This document shows, in pieces, positions 1 to 5,789 of a stretch of DNA of 5,789 nucleotides; position 1 is the stretch's first letter; each line of letters begins with the position of its first letter. The notes beneath the pieces are model-generated. The model was given only the letters and a program-made list of their open reading frames with translations. It was not told the origin of the DNA and ran no database searches. This DNA is from an uncultured Clostridia bacterium (lineage in GTDB: Bacteria > Bacillota > Clostridia > UMGS1883): the NCBI GenBank assembly GCA_947629615.1, contig CANRER010000099.1:1-5789 (forward strand), written 5' to 3'. Position numbers and translations under genes: made by a program.

Positions 1-1152
1 GACCCCGGGCGGGGAACCGCGCCGGTCATTATAAACGGCCGCACGCTTGTGCCGATCCGCGCCATAATCGAGGAGCTTGGCGGGGAGGTCGGCTGGAGCG
101 AGGCCGCGCAGATGGTCAGCCTTAAAATCGACGAGCTGGAGCTTTTGCTCACAATCGGCGACACAAGAGCGACTCTCCGCGAGCTCGCTTGGGGAATGGC
201 CGGTAATGTGTGGGAAACCAAAACCGTCGAGGCGGACGCCGCGCCCGTGATTATCGACGGCAGAACCATGATGCCCGCCCGCTTCGTTATGGAAAGCTTC
301 GGTTACGCGGTGAGCTGGAACGGCGAAAATCAAACCGTCACCGTTGCGAAGCCTGTTTTTGAGGACAGGGTTATCGCCTCCGTGAACGGCGAGGACATTT
401 ATCTTTCGGACTATAACGTAATAATGTACGCGGCCAACGGCGCGGCCGTATATTCCGACAATAACGACGGCACAATTGACGGGAAAGCCCTCGGCAGCGT
501 TATATCGCTCGTCATACTTGCGCAAAAGGCCGAAGAGCGCGGCCTGACCGCCGATGGGTATATGGAGTTTGCCGAGAATGTGCCGCTGTTTTCGGACGGC
601 GGGCCGTATGCCGCGGCCTGCGAAAGATACCTGCGCCGCATTGCTCTTTATGAGAATTTGATAAAAAGCCTCACCTCCGAGGGCGGCGAATGTTGGGTTA
701 CTCCCGAGGAAATCGGCTGGGGCGACGACAGCTTCACCAAAGCGCAGCACATTCTCATTTCCTTTGACGGCCGCACCGAGGAGGAGGCCGAGGCTCGCGC
801 CCGCGAGGTCATCGAAAAGCTCGACGGCGGCGAGGATTTCGAGGCCCTGATCGGCGAATACAACGACGACCCCGGTATGACGCTGCACGGGAGCTATGTG
901 TTTGCCGAGGGAGAAATGGTGGACGAGTTTTATCAAGGCGCCCGCGCCCTCGCGGTGGGCGAATACAGCCCCGCGCCTGTCCGTTCACTCTACGGCTTCC
1001 ACATAATTCGGCGGCTCCCGCTTGAGGACGGCGACTATCTCAAAACCGACGCCGCAAAAATTAAGGAGCTTTCCAAGCTGCAAGACCTTATCAATCGGTG
1101 GTTTGGCGAGGCCGAGGTTATGATATCCGATGATTTTACCGCGGCAAATTAA
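1..1152 (+). CDS. Exported stalk-domain parvulin-type peptidyl-prolyl isomerase (PrsA/SurA-like), 5'-truncated
   Basis: The frame is open to the left edge and ends at TAA 1150-1152, giving 383 visible residues. The GTG at 49 lies inside a conserved domain (VIINGRTLVPIRA), so it is not the start. Residues about 8-115 form a copper-amine-oxidase-N-like stalk domain with two half-repeats (PVIINGRTLVPIRA..GW and PVIIDGRTMMPARF..SW). Residues about 123-246 look like a SurA/PrsA-type N-terminal region, beginning RVIASVNGEDIYLSDY. Residues about 248-339 are a PpiC rotamase domain with HILI (His250), the acidic NDDP motif (288-291), GEMVDEF (304-310) and GFHII (His334). A helical tail of about 44 residues follows. 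Known for the family: parvulins catalyse prolyl cis-trans isomerisation, and PrsA-like members help secreted proteins fold outside the membrane. Inferred: this is an envelope foldase, held or positioned by its stalk domain. The signal peptide or lipobox would lie upstream of the window. The usual parvulin GG-LG loop reads HGSYVFA here, so activity could be reduced. Confidence 0.88.
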   Translation, partial: DPGRGTAPVIINGRTLVPIRAIIEELGGEVGWSEAAQMVSLKIDELELLLTIGDTRATLRELAWGMAGNVWETKTVEADAAPVIIDGRTMMPARFVMESFGYAVSWNGENQTVTVAKPVFEDRVIASVNGEDIYLSDYNVIMYAANGAAVYSDNNDGTIDGKALGSVISLVILAQKAEERGLTADGYMEFAENVPLFSDGGPYAAACERYLRRIALYENLIKSLTSEGGECWVTPEEIGWGDDSFTKAQHILISFDGRTEEEAEARAREVIEKLDGGEDFEALIGEYNDDPGMTLHGSYVFAEGEMVDEFYQGARALAVGEYSPAPVRSLYGFHIIRRLPLEDGDYLKTDAAKIKELSKLQDLINRWFGEAEVMISDDFTAAN

Positions 1153-1168
1153 TCAAGCGACGCTTTGT

Positions 1169-1195
1169 TTCGGGGGCTTCGGCCCCCGAATTTTT
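1169..1195 (+). terminator. Rho-independent terminator of the foldase gene
   Basis: A perfect 9-bp stem (TTCGGGGGC at 1169-1177, GCCCCCGAA at 1182-1190) is closed by a TTCG loop on a C-G pair, the extra-stable cUUCGg tetraloop. It is followed directly by TTTTT at 1191-1195. It starts 17 nt after the TAA of the foldase gene and has no matching A-tract on its left, so it should act on the + strand only. It separates the foldase transcript from the SLH gene. Confidence 0.93.
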
Positions 1196-1216
1196 ATTAA
1201 TTTTTCACAAATATTA

Positions 1217-1245
1217 TGGACAAACAATGGCCGTTATGCTATAAT
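1217..1245 (+). promoter_or_regulatory. Sigma-A/sigma-70-type promoter of the SLH surface-protein gene
   Basis: The -35 box is TGGACA (1217-1222, one mismatch to TTGACA). The spacer is exactly 17 bp. The -10 box is a perfect TATAAT (1240-1245) preceded by TGC, an extended -10. The predicted start point is near 1252-1253, giving a leader of only about 27 nt, too short for a riboswitch. The AT-rich stretch stands out in GC-rich surroundings. The near-consensus match suggests strong housekeeping expression. Confidence 0.85.
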
Positions 1246-1259
1246 TATTATGAATAATT
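1243..1259. promoter_or_regulatory. Possible operator: 7-bp dyad over the -10 box and start point
   Basis: AATTATT (1243-1249), a 3-nt spacer ATG, and AATAATT (1253-1259) form a perfect inverted repeat. It covers the second half of the -10 box and the predicted start point. A repressor bound here would block the promoter. The region is AT-rich, so a chance palindrome is quite possible, and no regulator gene is visible in the window. Confidence 0.25.
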
Positions 1260-1263
1260 TTCG

Positions 1264-1271
1264 AAAGGAGG
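1264..1271 (+). promoter_or_regulatory. Ribosome binding site that fixes the SLH gene start
   Basis: AAAGGAGG lies 8 nt before the ATG at 1280, a near-perfect Shine-Dalgarno at ideal spacing. It decides against the in-frame starts at 1130 (inside the foldase gene, before the terminator and promoter) and 1250 (at or before the predicted transcript start). Confidence 0.93.
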
Positions 1272-1279
1272 GCTTCCCC

Positions 1280-4162
1280 ATGCGCAGGCTGCTGCTTTTA
1301 ATAGCGCTGATTTTAGCCGTTTTTGCCGCGCCTGTCTGCGCCGACGACGAGGGAAGCCTTCTTTTCGACAGCTTTGAAACCGCCTCCGGCCTGAGCCGCT
1401 GGGACGGCGGGGTGCAGACCGACGAAACCTATACCGACGGCGACTGCTCCCTGCTGGTGAACAACCCCTACGGCGAGGAAAGGGACGGCAGAATAACCCA
1501 CGTTCTTTACGCTATGGACTCCATACCGCTGAGCGTGGGCGAAATATACAAAATTTCCTTTGACGCGATGAACCCGCTAGCTTCCTCGGGCGGTGAGGTC
1601 ACGGCCAATACCCGCTTCGGCGAGGGCGTGGGCAACATCGTGTTCGAGTTTGACGGCATAGGCGACGGCTGGGCCACGGTTTCGGCCTTTTTTATGGTGC
1701 CTGCCGACGCCGATTACGGCTTTTCGCTGGAGCTTAAAAACGGCGACCCGGACGTTGGCTTTTTCATTGACCGCCTTGAAATAAGCCGCGTCAGCGTCAG
1801 CCCCGAAAGCCTGACGATAACCGGCCCCACGGAGCTGACCGTGCCTGTGGCGGGCGTGCGCGAAACCCGCTACGGCGTGGAGGCCAGTACCACCGAGGGC
1901 GAAATCGTCAGCATACTGGCGGGCGTTTCGGCTCTCACTGCCGAGGATTTGCCGGCGGACGTATACTTTGACGAGGCTTCCGGCATTGTCACCGTGGGCG
2001 AGGCCTGCCCCGACGGAGCGTCGTTCACCCTCGTCTGCACCCCGCCGGACTACCTTTCGCTGCCGCCCGTTTCGCTGAGGGTTACGCTTACAAAAAATGT
2101 CCTTAAAAACCCCAGCTTCGACAACGACGCCGAATTTTGGGAGGCCGACAACGGCTTTGATATGGGAAGCGGCTACTTCGGCAGCTATATCACGCTTTTC
2201 ACCGAAACCCCCGGGCCTTACGGCTATTACAGCGCCCTGCGCTGCACCGAGCCGCTCGTGCTTATCGAGGGCGTGATGTACGTTTTCCGCGCGCAGGTCA
2301 GGGTGGAAAGCGGCACGGAGGTGTCGGCCTACTCGCAAAACACCGCCCTTTCGCTGGACGGCGAGGTGGAGATAAACATAATCAACCTTTCGGCGGGCGA
2401 CTGGACGGAGGTTTTCGCCGCCTTCACCCCCGAGGCGAGCGGCATATACAATCTCACGCTGAATTTCAGCACGGCGGAGCCGGGCGTGATAAGCGTCGGC
2501 AGTCCTTCGCTGGCTCCCGAGCCGCCAGACGAAACCTTTCTCACGCTGCACGCGCCGGGGAACATCTCCCTCCCCGACACGGCCACCGTCTACCCGCTGA
2601 ACGCCTATATCCGCGACCAAGCCGGCGAGATAATGAGCGGTCGGTGCAAGCTGTCGCTCTATCCCGAGGGGCAGGGCGTGGAGCTTGTGGACGGCGGCAT
2701 AGCCGTTTCGCCCGACGCTATCGAGGGCGAGTACGAAATATACGCGGTGTCGTCCGGCAATCAGGGCCTGAACGCCAACCTGTTTTTCACCATCAGCCAC
2801 GACAACGTGGCCGACGGCGGCTTTGAGGAATATGCCGTCGGCGCCCGCTGGGCCGCCGCCGCGCCCGCGCAATTCAGAATAGAGGAAAACGTGGACGGCC
2901 GCTTCGCGCGGATTACATCGGACGGCGACTACGCCGTGCTTATGAACAACTCCTATATGCACCTGTACGAGGGCGTTCCCTATGCTTTCAAGGCCGACAT
3001 AATCGGCGGCTCAAACGCCGAGGTTACGGCCTTTATCGAAACCGTTGACGGCGAGCGTATCCCGGTGGTGCAATCGTCGGACGGCGAGGATATTTTCGAG
3101 CTTTTTCAGCCCGATTTTGAAATGACGGGCCGTTTGCTGCTGTATATAAGCTCCGAATACGGCGGAATAGACCTTTGGCTCGACAACGTTGAGCTTTTCC
3201 GCTCCATAGTTACGGCGTCGGCCCCAAGGGTGACGGGCCTCGCCGAGTCCGGCGCGGAGCTGACCGTGGAATTTGACTTTTTCAACAATATGGATCCCAC
3301 GAACGACCCTTCGGCCTGCGCCATAAGCTGGTACGGCATGGGTGCTAGCGGCGGCGAGCCCGTCCGCGTGGGCGGCGGACCGACCTTTGTCGTCCGCCCC
3401 GACCTTGTGGGCCGCTACGTGTACGCCGAGGTTACCCCCATCTGCGCCATTACAGGGCTGAGCGGTATCCCCGTGCAAAGCGTGCCGCTGGCTATAGGCG
3501 AATTGAGGGACGACGATTATATTCCGCTGCCGCCCGAAAATAACGACGCCCCCACAACTCCAGACGAGCCTGCCTTCTCGCCCGTGACGCTGCCCGAGGG
3601 CGGCGGGCCGCTTCCCTTCGGTGACATGAGCGGCCACTGGGCGGAGGAATACGTGCGCCCGCTTTACGCCGCCGGCGTTATAAAGGGCAAAACCGAGTCC
3701 ACGTTCTCGCCCGACGGCAAAATCACGCGGGCCGAGCTGGCGGCCATATTGCGGCGGGCCTTCGGCGCGCGCCCCGGCGAAAGGAGCTTCGCCGACGTTC
3801 CCGCGGGCGCGTGGTACGCCGCCGACGTGGCCTCGCTGGCCTCGCTGGGGATAATAAACGGCGTTTCGGAAAGCGAGTTTTCGCCGGATTTGTCCGTCAA
3901 CCGCGAGGAGCTTGCGGCTATGCTCGTCCGCCTTTACGAAAGCCTGCACGGCGAGGCCGAGCCGGGCTCCACAAAGTGGTTTTACGACAGCGGCGAAATT
4001 TCGGACTGGGCCGAGGCAGCCGTCGGCAAGGGCGTTAAGCTGGGGCTTGTCACCGGCACCGAAACCTCCACCTTCGCGCCCAAACGCGCCGCCACCCGCG
4101 CCGAGGCCTGCGCCATGATCTGCCGTTTGCTGAATATGCAGACCGAGCCCGCCGCGCAATAA
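1280..4162 (+). CDS. Secreted SLH-domain surface protein with three jelly-roll/Ig-like units
   Basis: This gene encodes a 960-residue exported protein. The start is the ATG at 1280, supported by the ribosome binding site, the promoter and the signal peptide that begins there. Residues 1-21 are a Sec signal peptide (MRR, a hydrophobic core LLLLIALILAVFAA, likely cut after PVCA). Then come jelly-roll/CBM4-9-like module 1 (about 26-173), an Ig-like module (about 174-273), jelly-roll 2 (about 274-412), Ig-like 2 (about 418-508), jelly-roll 3 (about 509-643) and Ig-like 3 (about 645-740). An acidic/proline-rich linker spans about 741-776. Three SLH domains (about 780-822, 836-880, 900-950) close the protein, with wall-binding motifs TRAE (816-819), NREE (874-877) and TRAE (939-942). 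Known: SLH triplets bind secondary cell-wall polymers, typically pyruvylated. Inferred: a wall-attached glycan-binding or structural protein. I see no catalytic domain. The jelly-roll assignment rests on pattern (W/F near the N-terminus, EGxxYxFxA, a terminal DNVEL-type strand) and ligands cannot be named. The gene is probably monocistronic, with a terminator on each side. Confidence 0.92.
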   Translation: MRRLLLLIALILAVFAAPVCADDEGSLLFDSFETASGLSRWDGGVQTDETYTDGDCSLLVNNPYGEERDGRITHVLYAMDSIPLSVGEIYKISFDAMNPLASSGGEVTANTRFGEGVGNIVFEFDGIGDGWATVSAFFMVPADADYGFSLELKNGDPDVGFFIDRLEISRVSVSPESLTITGPTELTVPVAGVRETRYGVEASTTEGEIVSILAGVSALTAEDLPADVYFDEASGIVTVGEACPDGASFTLVCTPPDYLSLPPVSLRVTLTKNVLKNPSFDNDAEFWEADNGFDMGSGYFGSYITLFTETPGPYGYYSALRCTEPLVLIEGVMYVFRAQVRVESGTEVSAYSQNTALSLDGEVEINIINLSAGDWTEVFAAFTPEASGIYNLTLNFSTAEPGVISVGSPSLAPEPPDETFLTLHAPGNISLPDTATVYPLNAYIRDQAGEIMSGRCKLSLYPEGQGVELVDGGIAVSPDAIEGEYEIYAVSSGNQGLNANLFFTISHDNVADGGFEEYAVGARWAAAAPAQFRIEENVDGRFARITSDGDYAVLMNNSYMHLYEGVPYAFKADIIGGSNAEVTAFIETVDGERIPVVQSSDGEDIFELFQPDFEMTGRLLLYISSEYGGIDLWLDNVELFRSIVTASAPRVTGLAESGAELTVEFDFFNNMDPTNDPSACAISWYGMGASGGEPVRVGGGPTFVVRPDLVGRYVYAEVTPICAITGLSGIPVQSVPLAIGELRDDDYIPLPPENNDAPTTPDEPAFSPVTLPEGGGPLPFGDMSGHWAEEYVRPLYAAGVIKGKTESTFSPDGKITRAELAAILRRAFGARPGERSFADVPAGAWYAADVASLASLGIINGVSESEFSPDLSVNREELAAMLVRLYESLHGEAEPGSTKWFYDSGEISDWAEAAVGKGVKLGLVTGTETSTFAPKRAATRAEACAMICRLLNMQTEPAAQ
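1355..3208 (+). repeat. Three diverged jelly-roll modules within the SLH protein
   Basis: The copies lie at about 1355-1798, 2099-2515 and 2804-3208, separated by Ig-like modules. Each opens with a short strand plus a SFE, SFD or GFE motif (residues 31-33, 279-281, 514-516). Each has a central motif of the L..G..Y.F.A type (LSVGEIYKISFDA, LIEGVMYVFRAQV, LYEGVPYAFKADI). Copies 1 and 3 end with an IDRLEI- or LDNVEL-type strand; copy 2 has VGSPSL. The likeness is at protein level only. Boundaries are approximate. Confidence 0.6.
3617..4129 (+). repeat. Three tandem SLH domains (wall anchor)
   Basis: The domains are coded at about 3617-3745, 3785-3919 and 3977-4129. SLH1 reads FGDMSGHWAEEYV..GVIKG..STFSPDGKITRAEL. 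SLH2 reads FADVPAGAWYAADV..GIINGVSESEFSPDLSVNREEL. SLH3 reads FYDSGEISDWAEAAV..GLVTG..STFAPKRAATRAEA. Domains 1 and 3 keep the TRAE motif used for cell-wall polymer binding; domain 2 has NREE. A C-terminal triplet is the common SLH arrangement. Confidence 0.93.
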
Positions 4163-4172
4163 ACAACCTCAT

Positions 4173-4210
4173 AAAAAACCGGCGTGCGGGGAACCGCGCG
4201 CCGATTTTTT
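4173..4210. terminator. Bidirectional terminator between convergent SLH and rqcP genes
   Basis: The 10-bp GC stem has left arm 4180-4189 and right arm 4194-4203, with one U-G wobble and a GGAA (GNRA-type) loop. It is flanked by AAAAAA (4173-4178) and TTTTTT (4205-4210), so a U-tract follows the hairpin on either strand. It sits 10 nt past the SLH gene stop and 20 nt past the rqcP stop, serving both convergent genes. Confidence 0.92.
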
Positions 4211-4230
4211 ACTAGCTTCAGCCGAGTTGC

Positions 4231-4488
4231 TTATATTGTTCCGTTCTGCTCCAAAACGGTGTAGAGCAAAGCGGCGTCGTTTTTAAGGGTGTGCTCCTTA
4301 ACGTCCTCGACGCGCACCTTGAGCAGCCGCTCGCCGAAGCGAATTTCCACTATATCGCCGGGAGAAACCTCGCTGCCCGGCTTAGCGGTCTTGCCGTTTA
4401 TCGTGACGCGTCCGCCCGAGCAGGCCTCGTTCGCCACGGTGCGCCGCTTGATGAGGCGCGACACCTTGAGGTACTTATCTATTCGCAT
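4231..4488 (-). CDS. rqcP: RqcP (YabO-type S4-domain ribosome quality-control protein)
   Basis: This gene encodes 85 residues, the usual length for RqcP/YabO. The sequence begins MRIDKYLKVSRLIKRRTVAN and continues GGRVTINGKTAKPGSEVSPGDIVEIRFG. It closely follows Bacillus subtilis YabO as I recall it, including the C-terminal YTVLE segment. Residues about 1-60 form the S4 RNA-binding fold, with basic residues R2, K5, K8, R11, K14, R15 and R16 near the N-terminus. Known role: RqcP binds the obstructed 50S subunit with RqcH and the peptidyl-tRNA and assists alanine-tail elongation of stalled nascent chains, in the cytoplasm. The ATG at 4488 was chosen because the S4 domain starts there; longer readings overlap the upstream gene without homology. 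It follows the M18 gene by 4 nt and has only a weak Shine-Dalgarno (GTGA overlapping that gene's TGA), so translational coupling is likely. The related heat-shock S4 protein Hsp15 is the main alternative, but the match favours RqcP. Confidence 0.9.
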   Translation of the reverse strand: MRIDKYLKVSRLIKRRTVANEACSGGRVTINGKTAKPGSEVSPGDIVEIRFGERLLKVRVEDVKEHTLKNDAALLYTVLEQNGTI

Positions 4489-4492
4489 GAAA

Positions 4493-5789
4493 TCACTGCT
4501 TTCTCGCAAAGAAGGCCGAAAACGCCTTGTAGCACTGGTAAACGTCCATCTTGGCGGCCACCTCAAAGGGCGCGTGCATACTGAGCATAGGCACGCCGCA
4601 GTCGATGGTGTCCACGCCGAGGTTGGCCACAAACTGCGCTATTGTGCCGCCGCCGCCCTCGTCCACCTTGCCGAGCTCGGCGGTGTGCCACAGCACGCCG
4701 GCCTCGTTGAAAATCGCGCGGACGCGGGCCATAAGCTCGGCCGGAGCGTCGTTGCTGCCGCCCTTGCCGCGGGAGCCGGTATACTTGCTTATCGCAATTC
4801 CGCAGTTCAGCCGACCGCTGTTGTTCTTTTCATATACGGAGGCGAAATTCGGGTCGTAGGCCGCGCTCACGTCCGCGCTGAGGCACAGACTGCGGTCGAG
4901 AGTTCTGTCGAGATTGAGCGCGCCCGCGCCCGCGCCGGTTTTTTCCAGCGCTTCGAGCAGCGTAAGCTCAAGGAAGCGGCTTTTCGCGCCGGTGTTGCCC
5001 ATGCTGCCGACCTCCTCCTTGTCGGTCAGCAGGCACAGGGCCGTGTATTCGGGGGATTGCGCGTCCAAAAGGGCGCGGAGGTTCGGGTAGCTGCAAACGC
5101 GGTCGTCGTGGCCGTAGGCCCCGATGAGGCTCCTGTCGAAGCCGAGATCCTTCGCCTTAAAGGCCGGGACTATCTCCAGCTCCGCGCTGGTGAAGTCCTC
5201 CTCGTCGATGCCGTACTTCTCGCCGAGCAGCGACAAAACGGCCTCCTTCACCTTTTTGCCGTCCTCGCCGTCGGCGGCGGGCAGCGAGCCGATGAGCAAA
5301 TTGAGGTTTTCGCCCTCGATAAAGCTGTGGGCGGGCTTAGCCATCTGCGCATTGCCAAGGTGGGGCAGCAGGTCGGTGATGGTGAAGGTCACGTCGTCGC
5401 CCTCGTCGCCAACGGCCACCTTGACCGTGGAGCCGTCGGCCTTCACGATAACGCCGTGAATGGCGAGGGGTATGGCCGTCCACTGGTATTTTTTAATGCC
5501 CCCGTAGTAGTGCGTCTTAAGGAAGGCCATCTCGTCGGCCTCGTAAAGCGGGTTTTGCTTGAGGTCGAGGCGGGGCGAGTCGATGTGCGAGCCGACAATG
5601 CTCACGCCGTCGGTCATCGGGCGGCGGCCGATGACCATAAGGGCTATGCCCTTGCGCTTGTTGACGGCGTATACCTTGTCGCCGGGCTTCAGCTCCTTGG
5701 CGTCGGCCAGCGGGCCAAAGCCGGCCTCTTCAGCGAGGCGAACGGCCTCGCTCACACATTCGCGCTCGGTCTTGCCGTTGTTGAGGAAG
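4493..5789 (-). CDS. apeA: M18 family metallo-aminopeptidase (ApeA type), N-terminus cut by window edge
   Basis: The frame is open to the right edge and stops at TGA (4493-4495), leaving 431 complete visible residues. The GTG at 5755 is not the start: the codons before it read FLNNGKTEREC, which fits the M18 N-terminal region, so a few dozen residues are missing. Metal-site motifs (visible numbering) are GSHIDSPRLDLK (His68), GHDDRV (Asp228/229), KEEVGS (Glu258/259, general base and ligand), SADVSAAYDP (Asp306) and LSMHAPFE (His405). The glycine-rich DEGGGGTIAQF segment is also present. Known: M18 enzymes are cytosolic two-metal aminopeptidases, usually large tetrahedral oligomers, many favouring N-terminal Asp/Glu. 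The HIDSPRLDLK form is typical of the bacterial ApeA branch rather than ApeB; the branch and exact substrate are less certain than the family. The downstream neighbour rqcP is 4 nt away, probably in the same operon. The promoter lies outside the window. Confidence 0.93.
   Translation of the reverse strand, partial: FLNNGKTERECVSEAVRLAEEAGFGPLADAKELKPGDKVYAVNKRKGIALMVIGRRPMTDGVSIVGSHIDSPRLDLKQNPLYEADEMAFLKTHYYGGIKKYQWTAIPLAIHGVIVKADGSTVKVAVGDEGDDVTFTITDLLPHLGNAQMAKPAHSFIEGENLNLLIGSLPAADGEDGKKVKEAVLSLLGEKYGIDEEDFTSAELEIVPAFKAKDLGFDRSLIGAYGHDDRVCSYPNLRALLDAQSPEYTALCLLTDKEEVGSMGNTGAKSRFLELTLLEALEKTGAGAGALNLDRTLDRSLCLSADVSAAYDPNFASVYEKNNSGRLNCGIAISKYTGSRGKGGSNDAPAELMARVRAIFNEAGVLWHTAELGKVDEGGGGTIAQFVANLGVDTIDCGVPMLSMHAPFEVAAKMDVYQCYKAFSAFFARKQ

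Noticed and set aside
9..22. 14-base match GCGGGGAACCGCGC shared with the terminator hairpin at 4186-4199
   Set aside because: The first copy lies within codons of the stalk domain and has no T-tract. A 14-base match by chance is not surprising in GC-rich DNA of this length.
1130..1279. In-frame extension of the SLH gene back to an ATG at 1130 or 1250
   Set aside because: The 1130 start lies inside the foldase gene and ahead of its terminator and the SLH promoter. The 1250 start is at or before the predicted transcript start. The ATG at 1280 has an ideal ribosome binding site and begins a signal peptide.
1577..2962. Antisense 461-codon open frame on the - strand inside the SLH gene
   Set aside because: Its codons are in exact register with the sense codons, so it can stop only where the sense strand uses TTA, CTA or TCA, codons this GC-rich gene almost never uses. 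The product is rich in His, Val, Arg and Gly with no recognisable domain, and there is no start signal. The sense frame has clear domains throughout.
3011..4159. Antisense 382-codon open frame on the - strand across the SLH-domain region
   Set aside because: Same register effect as above; it stops at a single sense TCA codon at 3011. It runs opposite three clear SLH domains and would have to start within 3 nt of the SLH gene stop codon.
4489..4632. Longer start for the rqcP frame at 4632
   Set aside because: The extra 48 residues overlap the conserved C-terminus of the M18 aminopeptidase in another frame and show no S4-family likeness. The RqcP N-terminus MRIDKYLK begins at 4488.
4551..5459. 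+ strand open frames opposite the M18 aminopeptidase (4551-4859 and 5124-5459)
   Set aside because: They are serine/proline-rich shadows of a gene with intact metal-site motifs and have no domain likeness of their own.
5753..5755. GTG at 5755 as start of the M18 aminopeptidase
   Set aside because: The frame stays open to the window edge and the upstream codons (NNGKTERE) read as family sequence, so the true start lies outside.

Overview
The window looks like chromosomal DNA from a GC-rich member of the Bacillota, probably a Clostridia (Oscillospirales-like) bacterium. This is an inference from four features: S-layer homology (SLH) domains, a copper-amine-oxidase-like stalk domain, an RqcP/YabO-type S4 protein, and a strong AAAGGAGG ribosome binding site. 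No phage, transposon, tRNA, rRNA or CRISPR signal was seen.

Layout: there are four genes in two convergent blocks. On the + strand, positions 1-1152 hold the 3' part of an exported parvulin-type foldase carrying a stalk domain; its start lies before the window. It ends at a hairpin terminator with a UUCG loop (1169-1195). Next comes a short AT-rich gap with a near-consensus sigma-A-type promoter (TGGACA, 17 bp, extended TATAAT). The promoter drives a 960-residue secreted surface protein (1280-4162) built from a signal peptide, three alternating jelly-roll and Ig-like units, an acidic/proline-rich linker and three SLH domains. A bidirectional terminator (about 4173-4210) separates it from the - strand block. 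That block reads inward from the right edge: an M18 metallo-aminopeptidase (4493-5789, N-terminus cut off), then rqcP (4231-4488) 4 nt downstream.

How the genes may work together: the + strand pair fits an envelope theme, with an extracytoplasmic foldase next to a large secreted protein that must fold outside the membrane and attach to the wall. They have separate transcription signals, so any functional link is inference. The - strand pair fits a cytoplasmic proteostasis theme: RqcP acts in ribosome-associated quality control (alanine tailing of stalled nascent chains), and the M18 enzyme trims peptides. Their tight spacing suggests co-transcription.

I did not find a convincing undescribed system. 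The items most worth a second look are the stalk-foldase fusion, the repeat architecture of the SLH protein, the M18-rqcP pairing, and a dyad over the start point of the SLH gene promoter.
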